A stretch of 64,000 nucleotides of DNA, from NCBI GenBank assembly GCA_002412885.1, contig DHVX01000073.1, positions 20,655-84,654 of the forward strand, read 5' to 3'. A program made the position numbers and the translations under genes. Within the stretch, counting starts at the first letter, position 1; the number at the start of each line of letters is the position of its first letter. The notes beneath the pieces were generated by a model. The model did not search any database and was not told where the DNA came from. It worked only from the letters and a program-made list of their open reading frames with translations. This document shows positions 24,486 through 32,987 of the stretch, in pieces. Source of the DNA: Bacteroidales bacterium UBA5197. Lineage in GTDB: Bacteria > Bacteroidota > Bacteroidia > Bacteroidales > Lentimicrobiaceae.

Positions 24486-25589
24486 TCATTTTTTTAAACT
24501 GAATGCGCCATTACTATACTCTATTTCTCCTGTTAGAAGTTGCATTGGATTTTTTAACGGATTGATAATTATAGGATTATAGTCCAGATGTTTCATTTTG
24601 TTTTCTGGAATTATATCGCCGGCAACAAAGATAAATAAGCCGGGTCTGACAATTTCATGAACTCCGCCTGCTTCACACACTACAGGTCCGGCAGGTAAAA
24701 TCCTTTTCAGGTTATCGAAAGCTTTATAAATTGATTCACGCGTTGATTCAACAAAATAAACGGTTTCAGCCCCGGCCTGCTTCATTCTTGAACTATCTTT
24801 ATTATTAATGAGCGTTTCTTCAATGATTCTGAATCCTTCGCCCTCACTGATTATTTTTTGTTTATGAGTAGATTCATGAAGATGCGGAGATATTTTTACC
24901 GCTGTAACTCTCATTTTTTCAGATAGTTGTTTGATGATCCGGCAGGCAAATAAGGTTTTACCGATATTTCGTCCGGCGCCCGCAATGAGCAGCAGATTGG
25001 GCATTTCAGAAATAAGCGGACGGGTTTTATGTAAATCAGACAGGTCATCAGGTGTATTAATATTCCTGAAATAACCGGTATCAGTAATCGCTAAATATTT
25101 TGTGTTTATTTTCTTCAGTAAAGAAAGAATCTGATAATCCCCTGCTGAAATCTGTTGATGAATGAAGGGTAAGATACTTCTTGAATAAAGCGCAACAAGG
25201 GGCTCCACTTTTCCATCAGGCAAGATAGGAACAACCGCATCAAAATTGCCGGAGTGTTCAAGTATTGAATTTAAAAGCTCAATGGAAAGGAGCGGAGTAT
25301 CGCAGGGTACAAACAGATTGTTATTGGTTTCTGACTTACTCAGACATGCTTCAATACCGGCTATCGGACCAATATCAAAGTAATTGTCAGAAACCTTTAA
25401 TGCATCGAACCTGTTATATTCATCGTATTGTCCGCTGATGAAGATACGGTCAGTTAACTGATTGATTATGTTCATGCTGTGCTCAATCAGCAATAAACCG
25501 TTATATTCATGCAACGCTTTATTACTTCCCATGCGGCGGCTTTTGCCTCCTGCCAGAATTATTCCGGTCAGATCAGACGATTTTCTCAT
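24486..25589 (-). CDS. MobA-MobB fusion for molybdenum cofactor guanylylation
   Basis: A 367-residue two-domain protein. Residues 1 to about 190 are a MobA-like nucleotidyltransferase (ILAGGKSRRMGSNKAL, DIGPIAGIEACL, VPCDTPLLS), which adds GMP to molybdopterin. Residues about 200-367 carry a P-loop of the MobB type (AGAGRNIGKTLFACRII), a GTP-binding adaptor. The fusion of MobA and MobB occurs in several lineages and gives bis-MGD for DMSO-reductase-family enzymes. No molybdoenzyme is encoded in the window, so its client lies elsewhere; the nearby cytochromes may be a clue. It converges on the porin gene. Confidence 0.85.
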   Translation of the reverse strand: MRKSSDLTGIILAGGKSRRMGSNKALHEYNGLLLIEHSMNIINQLTDRIFISGQYDEYNRFDALKVSDNYFDIGPIAGIEACLSKSETNNNLFVPCDTPLLSIELLNSILEHSGNFDAVVPILPDGKVEPLVALYSRSILPFIHQQISAGDYQILSLLKKINTKYLAITDTGYFRNINTPDDLSDLHKTRPLISEMPNLLLIAGAGRNIGKTLFACRIIKQLSEKMRVTAVKISPHLHESTHKQKIISEGEGFRIIEETLINNKDSSRMKQAGAETVYFVESTRESIYKAFDNLKRILPAGPVVCEAGGVHEIVRPGLFIFVAGDIIPENKMKHLDYNPIIINPLKNPMQLLTGEIEYSNGAFSLKK

Positions 25590-25673
25590 TTGCCCGCTGT
25601 TTAATTCATCTGGAAGACAGGAATATCTTTGAAAGAGGCCTTGTTGATGTGTGCCAGGTTTTTCGGATAAAAA

Positions 25674-26105
25674 TTAATGACCGCAGGAACATCCACTGCA
25701 ACCACCCATTGATTCTTCATCCTCAAATCCGGTGTCACAGGACGATGTGGTGCTGCAACTTCCGGTGCTGCAACCTCCACTGACATTGTATTTTACCTGA
25801 AATCCATCCTGAAACCAGGCCTGAACACCACCAGCTACATAGCCGACATTCTCAAATCCCTGATGGAATAATAAATTGGCTGCCTTAAAGCCACTGGCTT
25901 CATCATAACCGCCTGTAATATATGTTGGGGTTTTGTCGAGCCACTGAATTTTTTCGAGCAACTGAAGCAAGGTAACCTGAGTAGCTTCAATTCCATCGTA
26001 AGCAACAACGCTGAAACCCTCTTCATCAATAATATCGATGAAAACAGCGCCATCCTGTATTTTCTGAAAAGCCTCTGAAGGCTGAAGTTTTATTATTTCT
26101 GACAT
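25674..26105 (-). CDS. Rhodanese-like protein lacking the active-site Cys, with Cys-rich tail
   Basis: A 143-residue protein. Residues 1 to about 105 follow the rhodanese fold: FIDIIDEE at the first strand, TPTYITGGYDEASGFKAANLL at the catalytic loop, and VAGGVQAWFQDG near its end. The catalytic Cys expected at about 64 (usually VYC) is replaced, so classical sulfurtransfer is unlikely. The C-terminal tail (about 110-143) has six Cys at 112, 117, 123, 136, 139 and 141 plus a final His, suited to binding a metal or sulfur. It lies 84 bp upstream of the MobA-MobB gene in the same direction. I infer a sulfur- or metal-carrier role, possibly linked to molybdenum cofactor. Confidence 0.75.
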   Translation of the reverse strand: MSEIIKLQPSEAFQKIQDGAVFIDIIDEEGFSVVAYDGIEATQVTLLQLLEKIQWLDKTPTYITGGYDEASGFKAANLLFHQGFENVGYVAGGVQAWFQDGFQVKYNVSGGCSTGSCSTTSSCDTGFEDEESMGGCSGCSCGH

Positions 26106-26199
26106 GTTAAATTATTGTTTGGGCTGCAAATTTACCTTTTTGTTTGCTTCAACCGACAATGATGAACGGCTGGTTAAATGATTATAATCGTTTTTCTTC

Positions 26200-26358
26200 G
26201 CCACCAAAACTCCAAAACACCAAATAGCACTAAGTATTTTTTTCTTTTGCCACCAAAGCGCTAAAACACAAAATAGCACTAAATAATTTTTATTTTTTCT
26301 TTTGCTACCAAAACTCCAAAGTACCAAATAGCACTAAATAATTTTGATTTTGTCTTTT
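26200..26358. repeat. Three tandem ~50-bp repeats downstream of the GxxExxY gene
   Basis: Copies start at 26200, 26249 and 26304 (periods 49 and 55 bp). Each begins GC(C/T)ACCAAA, continues with a CCAAA-rich segment to AAATAGCACTAA and ends in a T-rich stretch with CTTTT. The last copy runs into the stop codon of the GxxExxY gene. A related sequence lies inverted on the other side of that gene at 26920-26945. Confidence 0.8.
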
Positions 26359-26785
26359 AATTGACAATCCTTTTTATTCCCGAACCAATATTCTCAACAT
26401 TAAAATTGATCAAATAGCCAAGACGTTTATTGGTAAGTTTCAGATGACTGATTAATTGAGATGTCCATAAAGGATTCACGGTTTCAACTGCTTTAATTTC
26501 ACAGATAACTTCACTTTCAACCAGAACATCCAATCTCAGTCCTTCTTCAAAGACAAGATTATCATAGACAATCGGTATTTCAACCTGCCGTTGTGATTTC
26601 AAACCTCTTTTTGTCAATTCATGACAAAAGCATACCTCATAAACTTTCTCAAGTAAACCTGGTCCTAAATTTTTATGCACAGCGTATGCTGCATCAACTA
26701 TTAATTTCCCTATTTCATCCAATTCTTTAGGAATAGGAGTGAAGTTTTTATTGCGGAATTTAGAATGTTGGTAATTAGTTGGCAT
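26357..26785 (-). CDS. GxxExxY family protein (PD-(D/E)XK-like)
   Basis: A 142-residue protein with the defining GPGLLEKVYE motif (G-x2-E-x2-Y) at about residues 41-50 and a nuclease-like core: RLDVLVESEVICEIKAVE, where D, E and IK fit a PD-(D/E)XK active site, then LTNKRLGYLINFNV. Family members are common, often multi-copy, in Bacteroidota and cyanobacteria; their function is not established. Flanking inverted repeats suggest that the gene and its borders move or spread as a unit. No partner gene is seen. Confidence 0.88.
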   Translation of the reverse strand: MPTNYQHSKFRNKNFTPIPKELDEIGKLIVDAAYAVHKNLGPGLLEKVYEVCFCHELTKRGLKSQRQVEIPIVYDNLVFEEGLRLDVLVESEVICEIKAVETVNPLWTSQLISHLKLTNKRLGYLINFNVENIGSGIKRIVN

Positions 26786-26821
26786 CTTTACTAGCTTTTA
26801 GTATTTCTTAAAAATTGTCTG

Positions 26822-26945
26822 TACCCAAATTTTGTATTCTTGATTGTTTTTGGAATTTAGTGTTATCATTTAGCAAAGTTAAATATTCTTTTAAAAAATT
26901 AATACCTAAATTTTGTGTTTTTTGGAGCTTTGGAGCTTTGGTGGC
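26822..26945. repeat. Inverted counterpart of the GxxExxY-flanking repeats
   Basis: TTTGGAGCTTTGGAGCTTTG followed by GTGGC (26921-26945) is the reverse complement of the CCACCAAA...CTCCAAAA core found downstream. Within this block TACCCAAATTTTGT (26822-26835) and TACCTAAATTTTGT (26903-26916) form a direct repeat. The rest of 26786-27218 holds only a possible promoter at 27040 and no convincing gene. Confidence 0.65.
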
Positions 26946-27039
26946 CTCTTTTAGCAACGATTATCTGAGATATGGCGGCAGGAAGATTTTCGGGATTTGC
27001 CGCACTTTCATCAATACACACAAGCTTTGTTTTTTTCTT

Positions 27040-27047
27040 TACCTTTG
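27040..27047 (+). promoter_or_regulatory. Possible -7 element of prfC
   Basis: TACCTTTG fits TAnnTTTG but lies 170 bp before the start codon and has no TTG at the right distance, so the assignment is weak. Confidence 0.3.
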
Positions 27048-27218
27048 CCGCATCATGTGAAGCATTGTTTTTACAGAATTTAAGCGGTATCACACCACCA
27101 TGATTTCCCGTCCGGGTGGCGTTCGCAGCACGTCATTAATCAATTGCTCTGCTGCACTTTCCGTACAAAAACACTTTTTTAAAGATGACCGGTACTGCCG
27201 GTTTTACTGTTGTATTTT

Positions 27219-28832
27219 ATGAGTCTGCAAACTGAGATTAACAAACGAAGAACATTTGCCATCATCAGCCACCCTGATGCCGGAAAAACCACACTTACAG
27301 AGAAGCTGCTGCTTATGGGTGGTGCCATACAAACTGCAGGTGCTGTGAAAAGCAACAAAATCCGCAAAACCACAACCTCCGATTTTATGGAGATTGAGCG
27401 GCAAAGGGGAATTTCTGTTTCTACTTCAGTGATGGCTTTTGAATACAAAGATATTCGTGTGAATATCCTGGATACTCCCGGTCACAAGGATTTTGCAGAA
27501 GATACTTACCGCACACTCACAGCCGTTGACAGTGTTATTCTGGTTGTGGATTCAGTAAAAGGTGTTGAAGAGCAAACCCGTAAACTTATGGAAGTTTGCC
27601 GTATGCGACACACTCCGGTGATGATTTTCCTGAATAAAATGGATCGCGAGGGCCGTGATGCTTTCGATCTGATTGACGAGCTGGAGAAAGAACTGAATAT
27701 TGCCGTAAGTCCTTATACCTGGCCTATCGGTTCCGGAAGCAAGTTTAAAGGAGTTTACAATATTTACAACAAGAGTGTCAGCCTTTTTCTTCCTGATAAG
27801 ACCAATATTCCTGAGGATATTATTGAAACTGATAATCTTGATTCGCAGTCAATTATCGATTTTGCGGGCGCTGATCTGATTGCCAAAACCAAAGAAGAGG
27901 TTGGTTTTGTGGGTGATTTTTTTGAGAATTTCAATCTTAACCTTTACCGTGAAGGTTATATGGCGCCATTGTTTTTTGGCAGTGCACTGAATAATTTCGG
28001 GGTAAAAGAGTTGCTCGACACCTTTGTTGAAATAGCTCCTCCTCCCGGAAAAGTGGAAGCTTCGGGCAGGGTGGTGGAGCCCAATGAAGAGCAGCTTACC
28101 GGATTTATTTTTAAAATACATGCCAATCTCGATCCCAACCACCGCGATCGTATTGCATTTATGCGGATTTGTTCAGGGAAATTTGAGCGCAATAAATTTT
28201 ACCACCACAGCCGTTTGGCTAAGAAAGTGCGTTTTTCATCACCCACCAGCTTTATGGCCAATGCCAAAAGTGTAATTGATGAAGCCTGGCCAGGCGATGT
28301 GGTTGGACTTTATGACAATGGTGATTTTACCATCGGCGATACACTTACCGAAGGCGAAAGCCTTATGTTTAAAGGGATTCCAAGCTTCTCTCCTGAAATT
28401 CTCCGCGAAGTAATTAATATAGATCCTTTTCGCTCCAAACAACTTGATAAAGGAGTTCGTCAACTTGCCGGTGAAGGTTTGGCGCAGCTGTTTATTGTAC
28501 CGGCAGGCAACAAAAAAATCATCGGCACTGTGGGTGAACTGCAATATGATGTTATAAAATTCAGGCTGGAACATGAGTATGGCGCCAAATGCAACTTTGC
28601 CAGCCTTTCATACACCAAAGCCTGTTGGATAACCTCAACCGACAAAAAAGAGATGGAGAAATTTATGCTTCGAAAGTCGGGTTCTGTGGCTTTTGATAAG
28701 GATGACAACCCGGTCTTTCTGGCCGAAGGGGATTGGATCATTAAGGTGATGAAAGACACATATCCTTCGCTCACTTTTCACAATACCTCTGATTTTAAGC
28801 TGCATCTGAATTCAGATGTTGAGAAAAATTAA
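27219..28832 (+). CDS. prfC: Peptide chain release factor 3
   Basis: A 537-residue translational GTPase. G1 is SHPDAGKTTLTEKLL, the switch region has RGISVSTS, G3 is DTPGHKDF and G4 is NKMDREGRD. The insertion and C-terminal domains are those of RF3 and not EF-G (TGFIFKIHANLDPNHRDRIA, FMRICSGKFERN). RF3 recycles RF1/RF2 from the ribosome after peptide release. I chose ATG at 27219 (MSLQTEINKRR) over an in-frame codon nine bases earlier. The methyltransferase gene follows after 25 bp, so the two are probably co-transcribed. Confidence 0.97.
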   Translation: MSLQTEINKRRTFAIISHPDAGKTTLTEKLLLMGGAIQTAGAVKSNKIRKTTTSDFMEIERQRGISVSTSVMAFEYKDIRVNILDTPGHKDFAEDTYRTLTAVDSVILVVDSVKGVEEQTRKLMEVCRMRHTPVMIFLNKMDREGRDAFDLIDELEKELNIAVSPYTWPIGSGSKFKGVYNIYNKSVSLFLPDKTNIPEDIIETDNLDSQSIIDFAGADLIAKTKEEVGFVGDFFENFNLNLYREGYMAPLFFGSALNNFGVKELLDTFVEIAPPPGKVEASGRVVEPNEEQLTGFIFKIHANLDPNHRDRIAFMRICSGKFERNKFYHHSRLAKKVRFSSPTSFMANAKSVIDEAWPGDVVGLYDNGDFTIGDTLTEGESLMFKGIPSFSPEILREVINIDPFRSKQLDKGVRQLAGEGLAQLFIVPAGNKKIIGTVGELQYDVIKFRLEHEYGAKCNFASLSYTKACWITSTDKKEMEKFMLRKSGSVAFDKDDNPVFLAEGDWIIKVMKDTYPSLTFHNTSDFKLHLNSDVEKN

Positions 28833-28857
28833 TTGATTCTAACCAGAATCTTATCCG

Positions 28858-29496
28858 ATGGAATACGAATGTCCGTTGTGTCACAATTCAAAAGCTTTGC
28901 AGATTTTGGCCGGGCCAGACAGACGTGGTTATCATCATTGCGTAAACTGTAGTCTGATATTTGCAAATCCTGAACACAGGTTTCCGCCCGAAAAGGAGAA
29001 ACTACGATACGAACAGCACGACAATGGCATTCATAATCCAGGGTATGTCGATTACCTGAACCAGATCATTGTGCCCGCACTGGAGTTCATTAATTCTGAA
29101 ATGACTGGACTTGATTTTGGTTGCGGACCCGCTCCAACTCTACAACTGTTGCTGGCTCAACGGAGCATTCACTGCGATGTGTATGATCCATATTTCTTTC
29201 CTGATCTTCAAACAAAAACATACGATTTTATTTTTGCCACGGAAAGTTTCGAACATTTTAACACGCCGGCAAACGATATTTCCAGAATTTCGGGACTGCT
29301 TAAAAAGGATGCTTTCCTTTTTGTGATGACCCAAAAATGGACTTCGCATGAAGCGTTTAAAGACTGGAGTTATGCAAGAGATGTAACTCATGTTTCATTC
29401 TATCACAACTTTACATTTAATTTTATTGCTAAAAAGTTCGGATTTGAGTTGTTGGAAAATGCACATCCACGGATAGTGATCTTAAAAAAGAAATGA
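28858..29496 (+). CDS. Class I SAM-dependent methyltransferase with N-terminal zinc ribbon
   Basis: A 212-residue protein. The N-terminus has two CxxC pairs (C5/C8 in YECPLCHN and C27/C30 in HCVNCSLIF), a probable zinc ribbon. The SAM-binding motif I is LDFGCGPAP, followed by VYDPYF, and FATESFEHF represents motif IV. The target cannot be named; zinc-ribbon methyltransferases of this layout include rRNA or small-molecule methylases. It lies 25 bp after prfC, which would suit a translation-related substrate, but this is only context. Confidence 0.8.
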   Translation: MEYECPLCHNSKALQILAGPDRRGYHHCVNCSLIFANPEHRFPPEKEKLRYEQHDNGIHNPGYVDYLNQIIVPALEFINSEMTGLDFGCGPAPTLQLLLAQRSIHCDVYDPYFFPDLQTKTYDFIFATESFEHFNTPANDISRISGLLKKDAFLFVMTQKWTSHEAFKDWSYARDVTHVSFYHNFTFNFIAKKFGFELLENAHPRIVILKKK

Positions 29497-29562
29497 CCTT
29501 TGCTTATTAAAATCCGCTATCATAGGTTATGAAATCATTGGATGAGATTTGAAATTATACTT

Positions 29563-29570
29563 TAACTTTG
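29563..29570 (+). promoter_or_regulatory. Promoter of the DksA/TraR-like gene
   Basis: TAACTTTG (TAnnTTTG) with a TTG 22 bp upstream (29538-29540). The start codon is 59 bp downstream. Confidence 0.5.
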
Positions 29571-29629
29571 TTTTAGAAACGCCTCAATACCATCATTTGC
29601 GGTTAGTCTGATCATTAAACTGATTTAAA

Positions 29630-29953
29630 ATGGACATCAACGAAATACGCAGACATATTGAAAATGAAATTCTGAAAACTGTACGTCAGATTGAAGAATA
29701 CAAACTCTCAACAGAACCAATAGCTCCGGATGTTGCCATTGGACGGATATCGCGCATGGATGCCATAAACAACAGGAGTGTGGTTGAAGCTGCACTTCGT
29801 CAGGCAGAGAGCAAACTCGAAAAACTCAATTATGTGCTTACAAAAGTGGATAGCCCTCAATTCGGGATTTGCCTGAGATGCCATAAGCCCATTCCTCTGG
29901 GTCGGATTCTTATAAAACCGGAAAGTATGTTTTGTGTAAATTGTGCGAGGTAG
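29630..29953 (+). CDS. TraR/DksA family zinc-finger protein
   Basis: A 107-residue protein with an N-terminal helical hairpin (about 1-75, including DVAIGRISRMDA at the tip region, which carries the acidic-containing loop typical of DksA-like factors) and a four-Cys zinc finger (CLRCHKPIPLGR ... CVNC) at the C-terminus. Such proteins enter the RNA polymerase secondary channel and modulate initiation with ppGpp. It is shorter than E. coli DksA (151) and closer to TraR-like or general-stress members. It has its own promoter. Confidence 0.9.
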   Translation: MDINEIRRHIENEILKTVRQIEEYKLSTEPIAPDVAIGRISRMDAINNRSVVEAALRQAESKLEKLNYVLTKVDSPQFGICLRCHKPIPLGRILIKPESMFCVNCAR

Positions 29954-30094
29954 TTGTTTCGGTGAAAAGAAATTGTATTGTCAGTTAATCTAAGGCTTAA
30001 TTTTATTTCTGACCGGAAATATCCATCCAATCCGTGCGTTTACAAGTTCTAGATAAATTTGAATGTCATTTTTACAGATTAATTTTTACTGACA

Positions 30095-30772
30095 ATGAAG
30101 CAAATTCTTCCTGCACGCAAAAGAAAACGGGTTTTTACAAACGATCAGAAAAAGAAGGAAGAAGTGGCCAACACCATTTCGCATGCAGTTGGTATTCCGG
30201 TTGCGATAGCAGTAATTGCTCTTCTGGTGGTTTTTAGCGCCATTTACGGCAATGTGTGGCACATTGTGAGTTTCAGCATTTTCGGGACTTCCATGCTGCT
30301 GTTGTATATTGCTTCCACGGTTTTTCATGGTACTTCAAATCCCCGGCTAAAATACCTGCTGAATAAGTATGACCATATGGCCATTTATGTGCTTATTGCA
30401 GGATCATACACGCCGCTGGCTCTTACAGTTTTGCGCGGTCCGCTTGGCTGGACATTATTTGGTTTGATCTGGGCACTGGCAATAGGAGGGATCGTTTACA
30501 AACTCTGGTTTTATAAAACCAGATACAGGAAATTATCAGCCTGGCTTTATGTTGCTATGGGATGGCTTGTAATTATTGTCATTAGTCCGGTTATTGAGAA
30601 AATGCCGACTGTTTCCCTCTGGCTTTTGGCTTCCGGAGGTTTCACATATACGATAGGAGCGTTGTTTTATTTACGCAAAGACAAAAGGCTATTTCACCTG
30701 ATATTTCACCTTTTTGTGCTGGGAGGAAGTATTCTCCACTTTCTTGCTTTTCTGTTTATGCTTCCGTTTTAA
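30095..30772 (+). CDS. Hemolysin III / PAQR family membrane protein
   Basis: A 225-residue protein with seven predicted helices. It has the family's metal-site pattern: ISHAVG near the N-terminus, IASTVFHG in TM2, KYDHMAIYVLIAGSYTP in TM3 and a final H-x3-H (HLIFHLFVLGGSILHF). PAQR members include bacterial YqfA/hemolysin III and eukaryotic adiponectin receptors; some are zinc-dependent hydrolases of ceramide-like lipids. Membrane fluidity or lipid homeostasis is a reasonable role; haemolysis should not be assumed. There is no operon partner. Confidence 0.92.
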   Translation: MKQILPARKRKRVFTNDQKKKEEVANTISHAVGIPVAIAVIALLVVFSAIYGNVWHIVSFSIFGTSMLLLYIASTVFHGTSNPRLKYLLNKYDHMAIYVLIAGSYTPLALTVLRGPLGWTLFGLIWALAIGGIVYKLWFYKTRYRKLSAWLYVAMGWLVIIVISPVIEKMPTVSLWLLASGGFTYTIGALFYLRKDKRLFHLIFHLFVLGGSILHFLAFLFMLPF

Positions 30773-30911
30773 GGCATTTAAAGCGCTTCCCTGAGCTTTT
30801 ATTGGACCAAAAATATCTGTAATCTCCTGATTTTGTCAGGAAATGACCCGTGGTTTGTCGATTGTCACTTACGAGGTGTGAATCATGCAATTTTTTTTCA
30901 TAATAATATAA

Positions 30912-30926
30912 GTGATATGATATCAC
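30912..30926. promoter_or_regulatory. 15-bp palindrome upstream of the OmpA gene
   Basis: GTGATAT-G-ATATCAC, a perfect inverted repeat with one central base, 56 bp before the ompA-like start. It has the symmetry of a dimeric regulator site. It could equally be a chance AT-rich palindrome. Confidence 0.4.
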
Positions 30927-30981
30927 AGGTTAAGACCTTTGCCAAAATTACACACCACATTATTAAACTAAATTAACAAAA

Positions 30982-32499
30982 ATGAAAAAATTATTACTCT
31001 TAATGGTTGGCCTTGCATTTGTGCTCAGTATAAGTGCGCAAACAGTCGACAAAAGATGGAACGTTGGACTACACGGCGGAGCCATTCAGTACAATGGAGA
31101 CCTTGGGAATGCTTTTTATAAGACCGATCAGCCCTTTTACGGATTTGGCGGCCTGTCGCTGTCCCGATTGTTGGGTAACCGGCTTGATATCTCTCTCCTG
31201 ATGACCAAAGGTGAAACCGGGTTTAGAGGTGAACAAGGGAGTTTTCGCCAACAACTTACGACCGGAACCATTAATTTCAGATTAAACCTTATTGGTGCTG
31301 ATTACTTTGTCAGGCCATATCTGTTTGCAGGTGGCGGGATTATGATGTTTGCCAATGCAATGGAAGGCACAAACAACGTTGAAAGATTTGACTTCGCAGC
31401 GCCTTCATTTGGAGCCGGTCTTAATCTGCGCTTGGGCAAGGCAGTGATCCTGAACCTGCAGGAAACTTTTATGTATTCAACAAGTGATGGGAAAGATGAC
31501 TTTGTAAAAGGCTCAAATGACTTCTTTTTGCACCACTCAGTCGGACTGACCTTTAATTTTGGTCAGAAGAGAGATGCCGACGGCGATGGTGTTGCTGACC
31601 GATTGGATAAATGTCCCGACACTCCGGCCGGAGTTGTAGTAGATGCCGATGGTTGCCCACTTGATGCTGATGGCGACGGTGTTCCTGATTATCTTGACAA
31701 ATGTGCCAACACTCCTGCCGGCGTAGCAGTTGATCAATTCGGATGTCCGCTCGATAAAGATAAAGACGGTGTTCCTGATTATCTGGACAAATGCCCAAAT
31801 ACAGAGATTGGTGTTAAGGTAGATGCTGACGGTTGTCCTCTTGACTCTGACAATGACGGTGTAGCGGATCATCTTGATAAATGTCCGAATACTCCTGCCG
31901 GGGTTCAGGTAGATGAATCTGGCTGCCCGCTTGATGAAGATAAAGATGGTGTACCTGATTATCTGGATAAATGCCCGCAAACACCTAAGAACGCAACAGT
32001 CGATGAATTTGGTTGTACACTCGATACCGATGGTGATGGCGTTCCTGATTATCTGGATAAATGTCCAACAGTAGCCGGAACAGTTGAGAATCAGGGTTGT
32101 CCTGAATTGACAAAAGAGGTGAAAACCCTGTTCCAGAAAGCATTGCAGGGAATCAAGTTTGATACTGGTAAGTCAACCATCAAACCTGTATCATATCCGA
32201 TACTTGATGCAGTTGTAAAAGTAATGAATGAGAACCCAACCTATAAACTGATCATAGGCGGCCATACCGACAATGTTGGAGGCGAGGCTATGAATATGAC
32301 GCTTTCGAAAGATCGTGCTGAATCAGTTTCGGTTTACCTGATCGGCAAAGGCATAAGCCCTGAGCGCATTTCAGCCAGTGGATATGGTTTAACCCAGCCT
32401 GTTGATGACAACAGCACTGCTGCTGGTCGTACCCGCAACAGAAGGGTTGAGCTAAGCGTTGAGTTTATTGAAAAGGTAATAGTTCCTGTGAAAAACTAA
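30982..32499 (+). CDS. OmpA family protein with thrombospondin type 3 repeats
   Basis: A 505-residue outer-membrane protein. It has a signal peptide (about 1-19, ending SISA), an eight-stranded barrel-like domain (about 25-195), six thrombospondin type 3 calcium-binding repeats of 30 residues each (about 198-376; unit DGDGVPDYLDKCP...GCPL) and a C-terminal OmpA peptidoglycan-binding domain (GIKFDTGKSTI, GGHTDNVGG, NRRVELSVEF). This is a standard Bacteroidota arrangement that links outer membrane to cell wall. A strong terminator follows. The repeats probably form a stiff, Ca-stabilised spacer. Confidence 0.96.
   Translation: MKKLLLLMVGLAFVLSISAQTVDKRWNVGLHGGAIQYNGDLGNAFYKTDQPFYGFGGLSLSRLLGNRLDISLLMTKGETGFRGEQGSFRQQLTTGTINFRLNLIGADYFVRPYLFAGGGIMMFANAMEGTNNVERFDFAAPSFGAGLNLRLGKAVILNLQETFMYSTSDGKDDFVKGSNDFFLHHSVGLTFNFGQKRDADGDGVADRLDKCPDTPAGVVVDADGCPLDADGDGVPDYLDKCANTPAGVAVDQFGCPLDKDKDGVPDYLDKCPNTEIGVKVDADGCPLDSDNDGVADHLDKCPNTPAGVQVDESGCPLDEDKDGVPDYLDKCPQTPKNATVDEFGCTLDTDGDGVPDYLDKCPTVAGTVENQGCPELTKEVKTLFQKALQGIKFDTGKSTIKPVSYPILDAVVKVMNENPTYKLIIGGHTDNVGGEAMNMTLSKDRAESVSVYLIGKGISPERISASGYGLTQPVDDNSTAAGRTRNRRVELSVEFIEKVIVPVKN
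31573..32109 (+). repeat. Six in-frame 90-bp repeats encoding thrombospondin type 3 units
   Basis: Each 30-codon unit encodes an acidic DxDxDG calcium loop, LDKCP and a closing GCPL. Wobble positions differ between copies, so this is an old protein-level repeat and not a recent DNA expansion. The last unit is one codon shorter. Confidence 0.9.
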
Positions 32500-32520
32500 T
32501 CAATCTGGTGTGCTTGCAAA

Positions 32521-32553
32521 GAGGTTGTTCTGTAATGGAACAGCCTCTTTTTT
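32521..32553 (+). terminator. Intrinsic terminator after the OmpA gene
   Basis: GAGGTTGTTC pairs with GAACAGCCTC (one wobble) around a 7-nt loop, followed by TTTTTT. Confidence 0.88.
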
Positions 32554-32690
32554 CGTTAAAGGAGTTATTTTTGAAAGTATGGTGAATCAAGGAAATATAT
32601 AAGGATTGCCCATAATTGTGTAATAGTTTCAGGAACTAAAATGATCAATTTTGCAGCAAGAATTCAGTCACAATTTAATTTTTTTTAGCG

Positions 32691-32888
32691 ATGAAAACTT
32701 CAGACATAAAGAAAATAATGATTTCAAGATTTCGTAGTTTCAGGTCGCAGCCTGAAACTTTGCCCGATAATGAGCGGATATATGCCGAAGGAAAGAATAA
32801 GGCCGGATTTGAAAAACTTCAACTCAGAATGGGAAAGAGCCAGGAAGAAATGCACCGTATTATTGCTGCATTGAACAACTCACTATAA
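32691..32888 (+). CDS. Small basic protein of unknown function
   Basis: A 65-residue protein, helical and highly charged (MKTSDIKKIMISRFRSFRSQ at the start, KSQEEMHRIIAALNNSL at the end). It has no signal or membrane segment, and no family was recognised. It lies alone 99 bp upstream of the DUF5661 gene in the same direction, and both are small soluble proteins. Coding is supported by an intact frame, codon usage like its neighbours and an ATG after an AT-rich leader, but not by homology. Confidence 0.5.
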   Translation: MKTSDIKKIMISRFRSFRSQPETLPDNERIYAEGKNKAGFEKLQLRMGKSQEEMHRIIAALNNSL

Positions 32889-32987
32889 GCTGTAAAACTT
32901 CGATTTTTCTGACACCCCGGGAAATCGGTGTGGCACAGAATCCGGCTTGACAGTAAATCGTCAAGCAAAAAATCAATAAACATTAAA

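Noticed and set aside
26112..26327. 71-codon open frame with a repetitive sequence (minus strand)
   Set aside because: It is a translation of the tandem repeat array, with low complexity and no start signal.
30034..30237. 67-codon frame overlapping the hemolysin III gene
   Set aside because: Runs across the start of a well-supported gene in another frame; no features.
31573..32109. Regularly spaced repeats that could suggest a CRISPR array
   Set aside because: The period is 90 bp in frame, units are diverged at wobble positions and translate into thrombospondin type 3 repeats.
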